Assembly: GCA_038240605.1 (NCBI GenBank)
Contig: JBBSDP010000010.1
Coordinates: 1 to 64,000, forward strand
DNA length: 64,000 bases
Source of the DNA: JBBSDP01 sp038240605
GTDB lineage: Bacteria; Planctomycetota; Phycisphaerae; Tepidisphaerales; Tepidisphaeraceae
Direction of reading: 5' to 3'
In this document: piece after piece, positions 24,943 through 33,446 of the stretch
How positions within the stretch are numbered: the stretch's first letter is position 1
Layout: each line of letters opens with the position of its first letter
Notes under the pieces: generated by a model
Seen by the model: the letters and a program-made list of their open reading frames with translations, nothing else
The model's database searches: none
What the model was told of the DNA's origin: nothing
Position numbers and translations under genes: made by a program

Positions 24943-26181
24943 TCAAGCCGTGAGCCCACCGCGCGACACAGAAACCTCGACAGCAATGATGGAGATGTCG
25001 TCGTTCGGGCTCTCCCCTCCATGCCACCGGTCGATCTCCTCCAGCAACGTGGTGATCCCGTTCTGAAGAGGTTCGGTCTTTCCACGTTCGACCGCCCGTA
25101 GAAGCCCTGAATCGCCGAAGCGGTCGCCGCTGGAGTTCATCGCGTCGGGAAGGCCGTCGGAGTAGAGATAAAGTCGCTCACCCGGCGCCACATGAAGAGT
25201 TCGTTCCTCATAGGGCTCGTCGGCAAAGCCGATGGGGTAGCCGGGGTTTTCGAGGATCACCGGGGGGCCGGCGACGCGGAGATGCAACGGCCCGGCGTGG
25301 CCCGCACAGACATAGCGAAAGTCCCCATTCGAGACGTCCAGAACCCCGTAAATGAGCGTGGCGAATTGCCCCGTGGCCATGTCAAACGGGAAGAGCCTGT
25401 TCAGGCGGTCGGCAACCTGGGCGGGCGGCGTCACGTCGAGCCGATCGATGGCATTGTGGTCCAGGATCAGGATAGAAGACGGATCGGTCGGAGGCGACAG
25501 AAGTCGACTGAGTGTCACCGACAACAGGGCGGCTGAGACGCCGTGGCCGCTGACATCCAGAATATAGATGCCAACTTTCCCCTTCCCGAGCGGGATGATG
25601 TGCAGACCATCGCCAGCCAGTTCGTCACAGGGTTGGTAACCCCAGGCAAACTCCGCGCCGGGGATCTTCGTTGTCGCGGCGGGAAGAAACGACTTTTGAA
25701 TCTTTGCCGCCGCCTTCAGGTCCTGGGACATCCGATCGTTGGACCGTTCCAATCGCGCGTTCGTTTCCATTAACTCGATCTGGAGGCGGTGGAGATTCAG
25801 ATGCGTCTGGACACGCGCGTGCAATTCCTCCATTTGAAACGGCTTGGTGATGTAGTCCACTCCGCCGGTGGAAAACGCCTTCACCTTGTCCAATTGCTCG
25901 GTCAGCGCGCTGATGAAAATGATGGGGATGCCGCTGAGCGCGTCATCTGCTTTGAGGTGCTGGCATACTTCGTAGCCGTTCATCTCCGGCATATTGATGT
26001 CCAGGAGGATCAAGTCGGGGGGATCGCGTCTCGCCGCCAGCAACGCCAGCTTCCCGCTGGGAACGGGGCGAACTCTGTACCCGCGCTCCTTCAGCATGCC
26101 GGCCAACACCTGGAGGTTGGCTGGGGTATCGTCCACGATCAGAATGCTGGCAGGTCGATTGTTAGACTTCTGGGGATCCAA
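24943..26181 (-). CDS. Response regulator with PP2C/RsbU-type phosphatase output
   Basis: About 412 residues. The receiver domain (ILIVDDTPANLQVLAGML, phosphorylatable Asp in LILLDINMPEMNG, Lys in YITKPF) is followed by a coiled linker (residues 125-165). A SpoIIE/RsbU serine phosphatase comes next, with CDELAGDGLHIIPLG, YILDVSGHGVSAALLSV, LYLYSDGLPDAM and PNDDISIIAVE. The best start is the TTG at 26181, with GGGAG 6 nt upstream; the frame is open to an ATG at 26280. It overlaps the hybrid kinase gene by 20 bases and is its likely phosphorylation partner, feeding a partner-switching pathway. Confidence 0.88.
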   Translation of the reverse strand: MDPQKSNNRPASILIVDDTPANLQVLAGMLKERGYRVRPVPSGKLALLAARRDPPDLILLDINMPEMNGYEVCQHLKADDALSGIPIIFISALTEQLDKVKAFSTGGVDYITKPFQMEELHARVQTHLNLHRLQIELMETNARLERSNDRMSQDLKAAAKIQKSFLPAATTKIPGAEFAWGYQPCDELAGDGLHIIPLGKGKVGIYILDVSGHGVSAALLSVTLSRLLSPPTDPSSILILDHNAIDRLDVTPPAQVADRLNRLFPFDMATGQFATLIYGVLDVSNGDFRYVCAGHAGPLHLRVAGPPVILENPGYPIGFADEPYEERTLHVAPGERLYLYSDGLPDAMNSSGDRFGDSGLLRAVERGKTEPLQNGITTLLEEIDRWHGGESPNDDISIIAVEVSVSRGGLTA

Positions 26182-28852
26182 TTGGGGCTCCCGCGCTGAA
26201 TAAATCGAGAAGTTCCTGATATTGAAAACCTTCGGCCAGGGCGCGTAACTGTCCGGCAACCTGTGGATCGCGGGCTTCAACCTCTTGAATCGCTGCCAGC
26301 AACTGGTCCAGGTCCGCCGTGATAACGGCGTCGCGCATTCTGTCGATCAGGTCTCCAGATAGGCCAGCGAGTGACGTCGGTTGAAGATCGGCCGTCGCCA
26401 CCGAAACCACGGCTGTGGGGTCCTCCGCGTAAACGTATTCGACGCCCACGTGGGCGTGAATCTTCTGGAATAATTCCGCCTCTCTGAACGGCTTGCTGAT
26501 GAAATCGTCGGCGCCGATCCCCAGCAGTTCCAGGCGGTTCTCGTCCAGCGCACTGGCAGTCACGGCGATCACTTTAGGCTCCTGACCGCCGCCCAGAGCG
26601 CGTATCCGGCGGATGGCCTCGCAGCCGTCCATGACCGGCATGCGGAAATCCATCAGGATCAGACACGGCCGCCATTCCTCAAAAAGCTTAACGGCTTCGG
26701 CTCCATTGGTCGCCAGCCGAACCTCGAAACCAACGCCGGTCAGAAGTTGGGCAAGCAGTTGTCGGTTGTCCTCGACGTCGTCTGCCACCAGCACTCGGCA
26801 CGTAGACTGGCCGGGCTGGAGCTTCAGAACATGGCGGGGTTTGCCGCTGGTTTTGACTGCCCTGGCTTCCCCCTCTTTCAAAGGAAGCTCAATGACGAAC
26901 ACGCTGCCTCTACCCACCTGGCTGCTGACCGTGATGGTGCCGCCGATCAGGCGAACAAATTCCCGGCTGATGGCCAACCCCAGCCCCGTTCCCGTCCCCG
27001 CCTGTTGCCCGGTCTGGGTCTGCTCAAAATGCCGGAATAATTTGACTTGCTCGTCAGAAGAAATGCCCGGGCCCGTGTCCTCGATCTCAACTCGAAGAAG
27101 CGGTCCATCCGCGGTCGTGCGGTCCACGCGGACGCGCAAACCGACGCCGCCTTGCTCCGTGAACTTCACCGCGTTGCCCAGGACATTGATGAAGACCTGG
27201 CGCAACTTGTTGATGTCGGCCACGATGTATTGCGGAACCTGACCGATCATCTCGACGGAAAAGGATAACTTTTTCTCATTCGTCCGGACGCGAAACATCA
27301 TTTCCAGGTCTTTGAACAACTGCGGCAGGTCGAACGTGGAGAGGTTCAGGGTCGTGCGCCCCGCCTCGATCTTGGACATCTCGAGGATGTCGTTGATCAG
27401 GGCGAGCAGATGCTCCCCGCTGCGGTTGATCGTCCCCAGGTATTGGCATTGCTGGGTCGTCAGGTGCGGGTCGCGAAGCATGAGCTGGGAGAACCCGAGA
27501 ATCGCGTTCATGGGGGTGCGGATCTCGTGCGACATGTTGGCGAGGAAGACACTCTTGGCGCGGTTGGCTTGCTGGAGTGACTGCTCGTAACGCTTGCGCT
27601 CAGTCACGTCGCGGGCGGCGGCGAACACGCCGCGCAATTTCCGGTCGCGGTCATGGAAGGTCGATGCGTTATAGGACACCACCGTTTCCTTCCCGTCCCG
27701 GTTCCGCGCGGTGAGTTCGTAATCCGTGACTTTGCCTTCGCCGAGCACCAGCTTGATGCCCGCCTCGGCACGTTCGGGGTTGGTGAAGTAATCCTTGAAC
27801 GGTGCGCCGATCAGTTCATCGCGCGTGCAGCCGGTCAGCGCCTCCATCTGCTTGTTGACATCGGTGATGATGCCACGCGGGTCGGTGGTGATCAGTGCGT
27901 CGATGTTCGATTCGATCAGCGAGCGCGTGTAAAACTGCTGATCGCGGACGGCCTGGTCGAGCAGCATCCGCTCCGCTTCCACCTGCTTCCGCGCGGTATT
28001 GTCGGTGCCGATCAGCAGGTACCCGATGATGCCGCCTTCCGCGTCGCGGAGCGCTGTCACCGACACGATTGCCGGAAAACGGCTGCCGTCCTTGCGAATG
28101 TACGTCAGTTCGTAAATGTCCTCGATCCCGCGCGAGGCCTTGAACACCAGTGCCTCAAAGCCCGGCGTGATCGTCGTCCCGAGTTCGGCGCTCAGTGCCT
28201 TTGCGCGCGTGACGACTTCCTGCGGGTCGGAGATGTCCGCCGGCGTGATCTTGTTCATCACCTCAGCGCCGTCATAGCCCAGCATGCGCTCGGCGCCGAC
28301 GTTGAAGATCTGGATGACCCCCTTTTCATCGGTGGCGATGCTCGAGAAGTTGGCGCTATTGAAAATGGCGTTTTGCAGTGCGCCGGCTTTGAGCAGCTCT
28401 TCTTCCGCCCGCTTTCGCGCGGTTACGTCTTCCATCGCCAGCACCAGCAGTTCCCCGTGGCGGCCCGCCTGGAGCTTGCGCGCGTTGAGCAGCATCACGC
28501 GCCGGCCGATCGCCGGGAACGTGTGCTCCAGTTCGAAGTCGTTGAAGACGGAACTTTTCGGAACGATGTCTTCGAGCAACGTGCGCAGGTCAGGGATGTC
28601 CCACTGGCCGTTGCCCAGTTCATAGATGAGCCGTCCCACGGTCTCGTCGGGCGAGACCTGAAAGGTCTGGTAGAACGCACGGTTGGCGGAACGGACACGC
28701 AACGTGGTGTCGAGGATCAACAGCGGCTCACGCACCGTATCGACGATGTTTAAGGCATAGTCCTGGATATCCTCAACGATGGGTTCTCGTGACAATTGTT
28801 GCCTTTCTTCGAACGGTCGGCCGTCCTTGACATACAAACCGTTCAACAGCAC
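26162..28852 (-). CDS. PAS-PAS-PAS hybrid sensor histidine kinase
   Basis: 896 residues, no evident membrane helices. It has three PAS/PAC modules (about residues 35-145, 155-290, 305-430), then HisKA FLANMSHEIRTPMNAILGF and HATPase with FINVLGNAVKFTEQGG, IEDTGPGI and GTGLGLAISREFV. A receiver domain follows (LVADDVEDNRQLLAQLL, Asp in LILMDFRMPVMDG, Lys in FISKPF). The last 80 residues resemble an Hpt-like helical region without a clear phosphoacceptor His. It reads into the RR-PP2C gene, forming a two-gene phosphorelay operon. The PAS domains suggest a cytosolic small-molecule or redox input. Confidence 0.92.
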   Translation of the reverse strand: MLLNGLYVKDGRPFEERQQLSREPIVEDIQDYALNIVDTVREPLLILDTTLRVRSANRAFYQTFQVSPDETVGRLIYELGNGQWDIPDLRTLLEDIVPKSSVFNDFELEHTFPAIGRRVMLLNARKLQAGRHGELLVLAMEDVTARKRAEEELLKAGALQNAIFNSANFSSIATDEKGVIQIFNVGAERMLGYDGAEVMNKITPADISDPQEVVTRAKALSAELGTTITPGFEALVFKASRGIEDIYELTYIRKDGSRFPAIVSVTALRDAEGGIIGYLLIGTDNTARKQVEAERMLLDQAVRDQQFYTRSLIESNIDALITTDPRGIITDVNKQMEALTGCTRDELIGAPFKDYFTNPERAEAGIKLVLGEGKVTDYELTARNRDGKETVVSYNASTFHDRDRKLRGVFAAARDVTERKRYEQSLQQANRAKSVFLANMSHEIRTPMNAILGFSQLMLRDPHLTTQQCQYLGTINRSGEHLLALINDILEMSKIEAGRTTLNLSTFDLPQLFKDLEMMFRVRTNEKKLSFSVEMIGQVPQYIVADINKLRQVFINVLGNAVKFTEQGGVGLRVRVDRTTADGPLLRVEIEDTGPGISSDEQVKLFRHFEQTQTGQQAGTGTGLGLAISREFVRLIGGTITVSSQVGRGSVFVIELPLKEGEARAVKTSGKPRHVLKLQPGQSTCRVLVADDVEDNRQLLAQLLTGVGFEVRLATNGAEAVKLFEEWRPCLILMDFRMPVMDGCEAIRRIRALGGGQEPKVIAVTASALDENRLELLGIGADDFISKPFREAELFQKIHAHVGVEYVYAEDPTAVVSVATADLQPTSLAGLSGDLIDRMRDAVITADLDQLLAAIQEVEARDPQVAGQLRALAEGFQYQELLDLFSAGAPIGSPEV

Positions 28853-29244
28853 CGTTTCGTTCGGTGCACCAATTCCCGACGATGCGCGATACCCGCGGCC
28901 GAAGGCCAGAACAAGCTCCGCCCTGGCAATTCCAGGATCTCACGGGGCCCGCATTCGGCCGGACGTAGCTCCCCGCGCGAGGGAACCGACGGCAGCGAAT
29001 GAAACTGACGTGTCGCGGTGGGATGAACGAGAATACAAAGGATGCCCTTGAGAGGGCACAAGTTGTGACAGCACAAGCTTGTACACTTCAAATTCGCGGA
29101 CGATTGCTCAGGCAATATGGTTTTTGTGTGAAGATCGGGTTTCAGGCCCGTTCGGGTTGCAGTAACCGATGCGGAAATCCTATCGCGGAGTGCAAACCCC
29201 TTCATTTTCACGCTTTGCTCCCGCCACGCCATTGCGAGCCCCCA
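28853..29244. other. Gene-free stretch upstream of the hybrid kinase
   Basis: No frame with credible coding character was found; the longer open frames are rich in Cys/Arg/Ser and match nothing. It is expected to hold the hybrid-kinase promoter and the 3' end of the methyltransferase transcript. No strong hairpin was seen. Confidence 0.4.
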
Positions 29245-29700
29245 TCAGATCCATCGCCGGACGCGGAGCTGATAACCACGGTACGGCTCACCGAACGTCG
29301 CTCGGAGCATCGCTTCTTCGACGGGAATGATCCGGAAAGAAATGGCCGTGATAAAGAGCGGTATCACCAGCCACGGCGAAATGCTCCCCAGGAAGATCGC
29401 CGCGCCGGCGAGGAGGAGGAGCATTCCCACATACATCGGGTTCCGGCTGAAACGGAACGGCCCGTCGGTCACGAGGCTCGTGGAAGTGTCGCCGGGTCTG
29501 ATGGCGGTCTGTCGCCTGAAGAAAAGCCGGGCCGCCGATCCGCCGAACGCCAGGCCCAACGCGATCGGCGCCAGCCCGATGCAGCGCAACGGGCCGGCGA
29601 AGATCTGGCGTATCGGGAACCAGCGATGAAGGGCGATCATCGCGAGGATCGCCGAAAGAAAGTAAACGGGAGGGATGATGCGCGGTCGTCTCGATCGCAT
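29245..29700 (-). CDS. Isoprenylcysteine/phospholipid-type membrane methyltransferase
   Basis: About 151 residues from the ATG at 29700. Four hydrophobic helices are followed by the ICMT/PEMT signature GPFRFSRNPMYVGMLLLLAGAAI and the C-terminal EEAMLRATFGEPYRGYQLRVRRWI, in which Glu, Tyr and Arg bind SAM. Such integral membrane enzymes methylate prenylated cysteines, phosphatidylethanolamine or small thiols; the substrate here is unknown. The frame is continuously open into an upstream metallo-beta-lactamase-like fragment, see 29704-29892. Confidence 0.82.
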   Translation of the reverse strand: MRSRRPRIIPPVYFLSAILAMIALHRWFPIRQIFAGPLRCIGLAPIALGLAFGGSAARLFFRRQTAIRPGDTSTSLVTDGPFRFSRNPMYVGMLLLLAGAAIFLGSISPWLVIPLFITAISFRIIPVEEAMLRATFGEPYRGYQLRVRRWI

Positions 29701-29703
29701 GTT

Positions 29704-29892
29704 CACAACTGTACCGCGCCGTAGTCTGGCAGCACTGTACCTATCCAAAGTTCGGCCACCGTGCATGATCCCCGCGTTGATCGCGACGACGCCCGCATCC
29801 GCCGTCTCGACGAGGTACGAGCAAGTGAAGTAGGACCGCCGCATGACGCAGTAGATACCGTCGGCGACGCGAAACCTGCGCGGGTGGGACAT
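29704..29892 (-). pseudogene. N-terminal remnant of an MBL-fold hydrolase
   Basis: An ATG at 29892 with AAAGGCGAG upstream opens MSHPRRFRVADGIYCVMRRS, then YFTCSYLVETADAGVVAINAGI. This is the first two strands of a metallo-beta-lactamase-fold protein (RVADGIY.V, the YLVE strand, ..I(D/N)AG). The catalytic HxHxDH and all later parts are absent. After about 45 codons the sequence runs in frame into the methyltransferase ATG. It is most likely a deletion remnant whose translation signals could still produce a fusion protein. Confidence 0.6.
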
Positions 29893-30107
29893 TCAGCTCG
29901 CCTTTCGGTCATCGCCGCTCCGGGCATTCTAGCTAGGAACTGCGCCCGGAACTCCGCCCGCATCACGTCTGTCGCTAGGCTGGGTCTGTATCGCGCCCCC
30001 ACTACGAACCTCCGACCGGCCGTTTTCCGAATCCATGTTGAACTGCCTTCTGGAACAAATCCTGCCGCGAATTTGTGGAGGGCGAGCCGGAGGGAAAACG
30101 TTGAATC

Positions 30108-30176
30108 GCAGACAGGAATGATCTGCCCCACCAATGCTCTCACAGCTGCGTGGCAGACGGGAATGATCTGCCCTAC
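30108..30176. repeat. Two direct copies of a GCAGAC...TCTGCC hairpin
   Basis: GCAGACAGGAATGATCTGCC (30108-30127) and GCAGACGGGAATGATCTGCC (30153-30172) differ at one position and are 45 bases apart. Each forms a short GGCAGA/TCTGCC-type stem. They lie in a 496-base gene-free interval (29893-30388) that also has several GCGCGACAT words near 30193-30300. No gene is supported there. Confidence 0.7.
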
Positions 30177-30336
30177 TGAAGAAGCGGAGTGCGCGACATA
30201 TCGCGCGGATGTCGCGCGGGCGGCGACGGATAAGTTGGGTGGTCGGTGAGGGTGATCGGAATTCGGCCGCCGCGCGACATGGAGAAAATGTCGTGCGAAT
30301 GTCGCGCCGGAGCGAGGACGGATGACATTATCCCAA

Positions 30337-30376
30337 ATCCTAAACCCTAAACCCTGAACCCTGAACCCTGAACCCT
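30337..30376. repeat. Heptanucleotide tandem repeat CCCTAAA/CCCTGAA
   Basis: Five consecutive 7-nt units, CCTAAACCCTAAACCCTGAA and onwards, lie just past the stop of the FtsL-like gene. Similar CCCTGAA units recur at 53344-53366. The unit resembles a plant-type telomere repeat by chance. Here it is an intergenic element. Confidence 0.75.
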
Positions 30377-30388
30377 GCCTGCGGCGGC

Positions 30389-30676
30389 TCATTCGGCGTC
30401 GGGGTTTTTGTGGGGGGCGATCCAGCTGGCCTGGCCGACGAGCGGGGTCTGGGGAACCATCTTAAGGTGCTGGTTGCCGACGGTTTGGCTGATCGCGTTG
30501 GGAGCCGTGTAGACGGCGATCTGGAGCTGCTGGTTCCAGAGCTTCGCCTGCTGGTTCTTGATGCGATCGTGGAGCTCCGTGTTCTGGTGCTCGAGTTCGA
30601 CGTGCTGCGAGCGAAGCTGCAGGACGATGACCGCCGTGGCGGCTGCGCTCAGGAGACATAGGAGGAGTTTGATCAT
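30389..30676 (-). CDS. FtsL-like bitopic coiled-coil protein
   Basis: A 95-residue protein: a very short cytoplasmic end, one transmembrane helix (LLLCLLSAAATAVIVLQL), then a charged coiled coil (LRSQHVELEHQNTELHDRIK and on to residue 52). A tail YTAPNAISQTVGNQHLKMVPQTP follows, resembling the FtsL ending (xxPxxIxxxAxxxLxMVxP). Length, topology and position after rsmH in a dcw cluster match FtsL, the divisome scaffold that pairs with FtsB/FtsQ and FtsW/FtsI. Sequence identity in this family is always low, so the call rests on architecture and synteny. Confidence 0.6.
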   Translation of the reverse strand: MIKLLLCLLSAAATAVIVLQLRSQHVELEHQNTELHDRIKNQQAKLWNQQLQIAVYTAPNAISQTVGNQHLKMVPQTPLVGQASWIAPHKNPDAE

Positions 30677-30681
30677 CGCGA

Positions 30682-30771
30682 AAAAGTGCTGAGTGCTGAG
30701 AATAAGAAATCCTGAGTACTGCGTTTCATTGGCGTGTTGAGTTCACTCAGCACTCAGCACTCAGCACTTTT
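30682..30771. repeat. 19-bp inverted repeat of AGTGCTG units
   Basis: AAAAGTGCTGAGTGCTGAG (30682-30700) is exactly complementary to 30753-30771. It occupies the gap between the LysM gene and the FtsL-like gene, and its right edge touches the LysM stop codon. On the minus strand it can form a hairpin ending in TTTT after the LysM gene, so it may be an internal terminator/attenuator. Confidence 0.75.
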
Positions 30772-31724
30772 CAATTCGCCGAAGCAATCGGCTTGGCGGG
30801 GAGGCGGAGGCGCATGTTGGGGCGGACGGCGTCGCCGCCTTTGAGGACGTCCTTGTTCAGGTCCTTGATGGCGGCGGAGGCGGTGCCGGAGCCAAGCTGG
30901 TCGGCGGCGATGCTCCAGAGGTTGTCGCCGGGCTTGACGGTGTACCAGTAGCCGGGCTGGGCGGCGGCAACTTCGGTCGGCGCGGGGGCGGTGGGGGCCG
31001 GCGCTGGCGACGGAGCCGGAGCGGCGCTGGCTGTCTCGGGAGTGGGGATGACGTAGCTATGTCCGACGATGATGCGATCGGGGTTCTGCGTAAGCGAGGG
31101 GTTGGCGCGGACGATGGCGTCGCGATTCGCCTTGGTGTTCGCGCCCATGAAGCGGGCGGCCATGTGGCTGAGCGTGTCGCCGGCTTCGGCGGTGTACTTG
31201 CGGGCGGTGGCGGCGGCGCGAGCTGGATCGGTCGAGACGAGGGCTTCGCCGTGCGATCGTGCGGCGTCGGCCAGGGCATCGGGGATGTTTCCGTTGCCGC
31301 GATTGTCCGGGGCCGGGTTGTCCGTCGGCTGCGGGGCGTTGGGAGACGGGATGTCAGAGGCGATCGGGCTGGTGGGGGCCGGGGTGTTATTGGTGCGGCG
31401 GATAACGACCGGCGGCTGGCCGCCGCTCGGACCGCGAACGGAGACTTCGGATTCGGTGGGGCGCGGCGCGGTCAGCTCGACCTGCGTGGGGACGGGCTGG
31501 CGCGGCGTGACGGGCTGCCGCGGGTTGACGACGGTGGTGGTGTACGTCGAGCTTTCGTCGGCGGCGCCGGGCGCGCGCACGCCTTCGCGCACGAAGTCGG
31601 CGGCCTGGGGAAGCGCGGCGGGGATGGGTTCGGTGGTGCTCTTCACGTGATCGGAGAGGAGGATCCCGATCACGATGATGAAGGCGAGGCCGACCAACAA
31701 TCCGATTTTGGTTTCGCGCGTCAT
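30771..31724 (-). CDS. Membrane-anchored protein with two LysM domains
   Basis: 317 residues. The N-terminal helix (IGLLVGLAFIIVIGILLSD) is followed by a long Pro/Thr/Ala-rich periplasmic linker (residues 40-165). LysM 1 is YTAEAGDTLSHMAARFMG ... NPDRIIVGHSYVIP. After a Pro/Ala spacer comes LysM 2, YTVKPGDNLWSIAADQLG ... VRPNMRLRLP. LysM modules bind the glycan of peptidoglycan. The ATGA overlap with rsmH and the position in the dcw cluster suggest a wall-binding division or morphogenesis role; its layout is FtsN-like although the domain differs. Confidence 0.88.
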   Translation of the reverse strand: MTRETKIGLLVGLAFIIVIGILLSDHVKSTTEPIPAALPQAADFVREGVRAPGAADESSTYTTTVVNPRQPVTPRQPVPTQVELTAPRPTESEVSVRGPSGGQPPVVIRRTNNTPAPTSPIASDIPSPNAPQPTDNPAPDNRGNGNIPDALADAARSHGEALVSTDPARAAATARKYTAEAGDTLSHMAARFMGANTKANRDAIVRANPSLTQNPDRIIVGHSYVIPTPETASAAPAPSPAPAPTAPAPTEVAAAQPGYWYTVKPGDNLWSIAADQLGSGTASAAIKDLNKDVLKGGDAVRPNMRLRLPAKPIASAN

Positions 31725-32683
31725 ACTGCACCTATCCGCTGTGCGACCCTGAGCTTTGCTGATCGAGACCGGGGGTTGCGGGCAGTTTCGGCGGGAGTGG
31801 GGGAGAGGGGCTTGGGGGTCAGGACCTCGAGAAGCCCGGTCTGCTCCGCCGACCGAAACGCCTGCTTCACCAGACGATCTTCCGTGGATTGAAAACTGAT
31901 GACCGCCATTCGTCCCGCGGGGGACAAAATCCGAGGACCCTGTTCGAGCAGGGCCTTCAGGTTCTGGAGTTCCTGGTTGACGGCCATGCGCAGGGCCAGG
32001 AACGTGCGGGTTGCGGAATCAATTTTCAGCGGGGCTCCACCCCGCGCCGGGATCGCCGAACGTACGAGTTCGGCAAGCCGGTCCGTTGTGTTGATCGGCG
32101 AAAGTGCGCGGGCCTGTACAATCTTTCTGGCAATTCCGCGTGAATAACGCTCCTGCGCCAGTTGATATAGGACGTTGGCCAGATCGATTTCGGGAAGACG
32201 GTTGACCAGATCGGCAGCCGTCTGGCGGGTGCGCGGGTCGATGCGCATGTCCAGCGGCATGGGCTGCGAAAAGCTCAAGCCGTACTGGGCGTCGAAGAGC
32301 TGGTTCGTGCTCAGGCCCAGGTCGGCCAGAAGCCCGTTGACGGATGGGATGGCGGCGGCGGTCAGGACATCGTTCAGCTCGGCAAAATTTGCATGGAAGT
32401 AGCGAATGGGACATGGGACATTTGCAAGGGACTGGCGTGCGAATTCAAGGTTTCGCGGATCCGCGTCAATGGCAAGGAGCAGCCCCGACGGCCCGAGCGC
32501 CGAGGCCAGTAAACGGCTATGGCCGCCGCGGCCGAGCGTGCAATCGATGAAGACCTGGCCAGGCCGGGGCGCCAGCCAATGGAGCGTCTCGGCGGGAAGG
32601 ACGGGGTCATGACCGGAGGGCGGAAGCGGAAATGAGGGGGTGAAAATCGGAAAAAAGTTGTTTTCATCAGGCGCGACTGGCAT
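31721..32683 (-). CDS. rsmH: 16S rRNA (cytosine-1402-N4)-methyltransferase
   Basis: RsmH (MraW), 320 residues, methylates N4 of C1402 in the 16S rRNA decoding centre using SAM. The opening HDPVLPAETLHWLAPRPGQVFIDCTLGRGGHS is the diagnostic start, with the SAM loop. DLGLSTNQLFDAQYGLSFSQPMPLDMRID and the ALRMAVNQELQNL helix follow. It normally follows mraZ immediately, but here a 763-base gene-free gap lies between them. The stop overlaps the LysM gene start. Confidence 0.95.
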   Translation of the reverse strand: MPVAPDENNFFPIFTPSFPLPPSGHDPVLPAETLHWLAPRPGQVFIDCTLGRGGHSRLLASALGPSGLLLAIDADPRNLEFARQSLANVPCPIRYFHANFAELNDVLTAAAIPSVNGLLADLGLSTNQLFDAQYGLSFSQPMPLDMRIDPRTRQTAADLVNRLPEIDLANVLYQLAQERYSRGIARKIVQARALSPINTTDRLAELVRSAIPARGGAPLKIDSATRTFLALRMAVNQELQNLKALLEQGPRILSPAGRMAVISFQSTEDRLVKQAFRSAEQTGLLEVLTPKPLSPTPAETARNPRSRSAKLRVAQRIGAV

Positions 32684-33446
32684 AGTATTCGCGTGTGGGG
32701 CGTGGTGTGCAGGTGAGAAATTGCCGGGTCCGGGTCGATTCTCCCAGACACAGGCCGTAGGTCAATGCAGCGGCGGAGGAGGAAGCAATTCCTCTGCGCG
32801 ATCGAGTGAGAGATGTGGCGCGATGACCTTCCCAGAGGTCAGCAGCGGCAAACGTTGGTAGTTCCCACGCGCGGGGCGTCAGAGTGGCGGCGGAACCGCG
32901 CGAGAAAAAAAGGCAGAGCCGGGCTTCCGTTCCCCCCCGAATCCCAGTTCGGGGGCCCCATCCGTAGGACGACTCTACAGCGTTCAGTTTTCAAATTCCG
33001 GCCGGCACGTGGGAACGCGTTGCCGGCCGCTTCGGCTGACGGCGAGCACCTGGCCTCCACTCATTGTCGTTCGAGCGATCCATCGCACGAACGCCATGAG
33101 GGGAGGCCGAGGCACCGCCATTGTGTGTCGTGGGGCGGCTTCACAACCCGGGCCGCCGGCCCAAGACGCACGCAACACACGACTCTCCCGATGCCATCCT
33201 TGTCATCGCGCCAACCCTGGCGTTGACCGGTTACCGCACGCCGCAAACAAAAGGCATCCATGCCTTTGCGGCGCCAGCCGTGTCGGCTGCAGGCGACCTT
33301 GCTTGCGCCACCGACACCCGGCGAGTCGTGTTCAGACCATCCCTGATTTGCAGAAGCCGATCCTTCCCTTGGATTGGGCTTCGACGGCGCGCCCTGGTGG
33401 GAACGTCGTCCATTTTTATGTTGCATCTCCCCGAGAAGGGGACACC
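32684..33446 (-). other. Structured gene-free interval between mraZ and rsmH
   Basis: 763 bases without a supported gene. A compound hairpin stands out: CGCCGCAAA (33239-33247) pairs with TTTGCGGCG (33265-33273) and encloses a GGCAT/ATGCC stem. Other GC-rich inverted words are nearby. The expected core motifs of RNase P RNA, tmRNA and 6S RNA were looked for and not seen. It could be a long mraZ 3' UTR, an rsmH leader, an unrecognised non-coding RNA or decayed coding sequence. Confidence 0.45.

Noticed and set aside
28843..29232. 129-codon frame upstream of the hybrid kinase
   Set aside because: Cys/Arg/Ser-rich without domain, overlaps the kinase start and has no ribosome site.
30337..30376. 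Telomere-like CCCTAAA repeats
   Set aside because: Only a handful of units inside an otherwise ordinary gene region; there is no sign of a linear replicon end.
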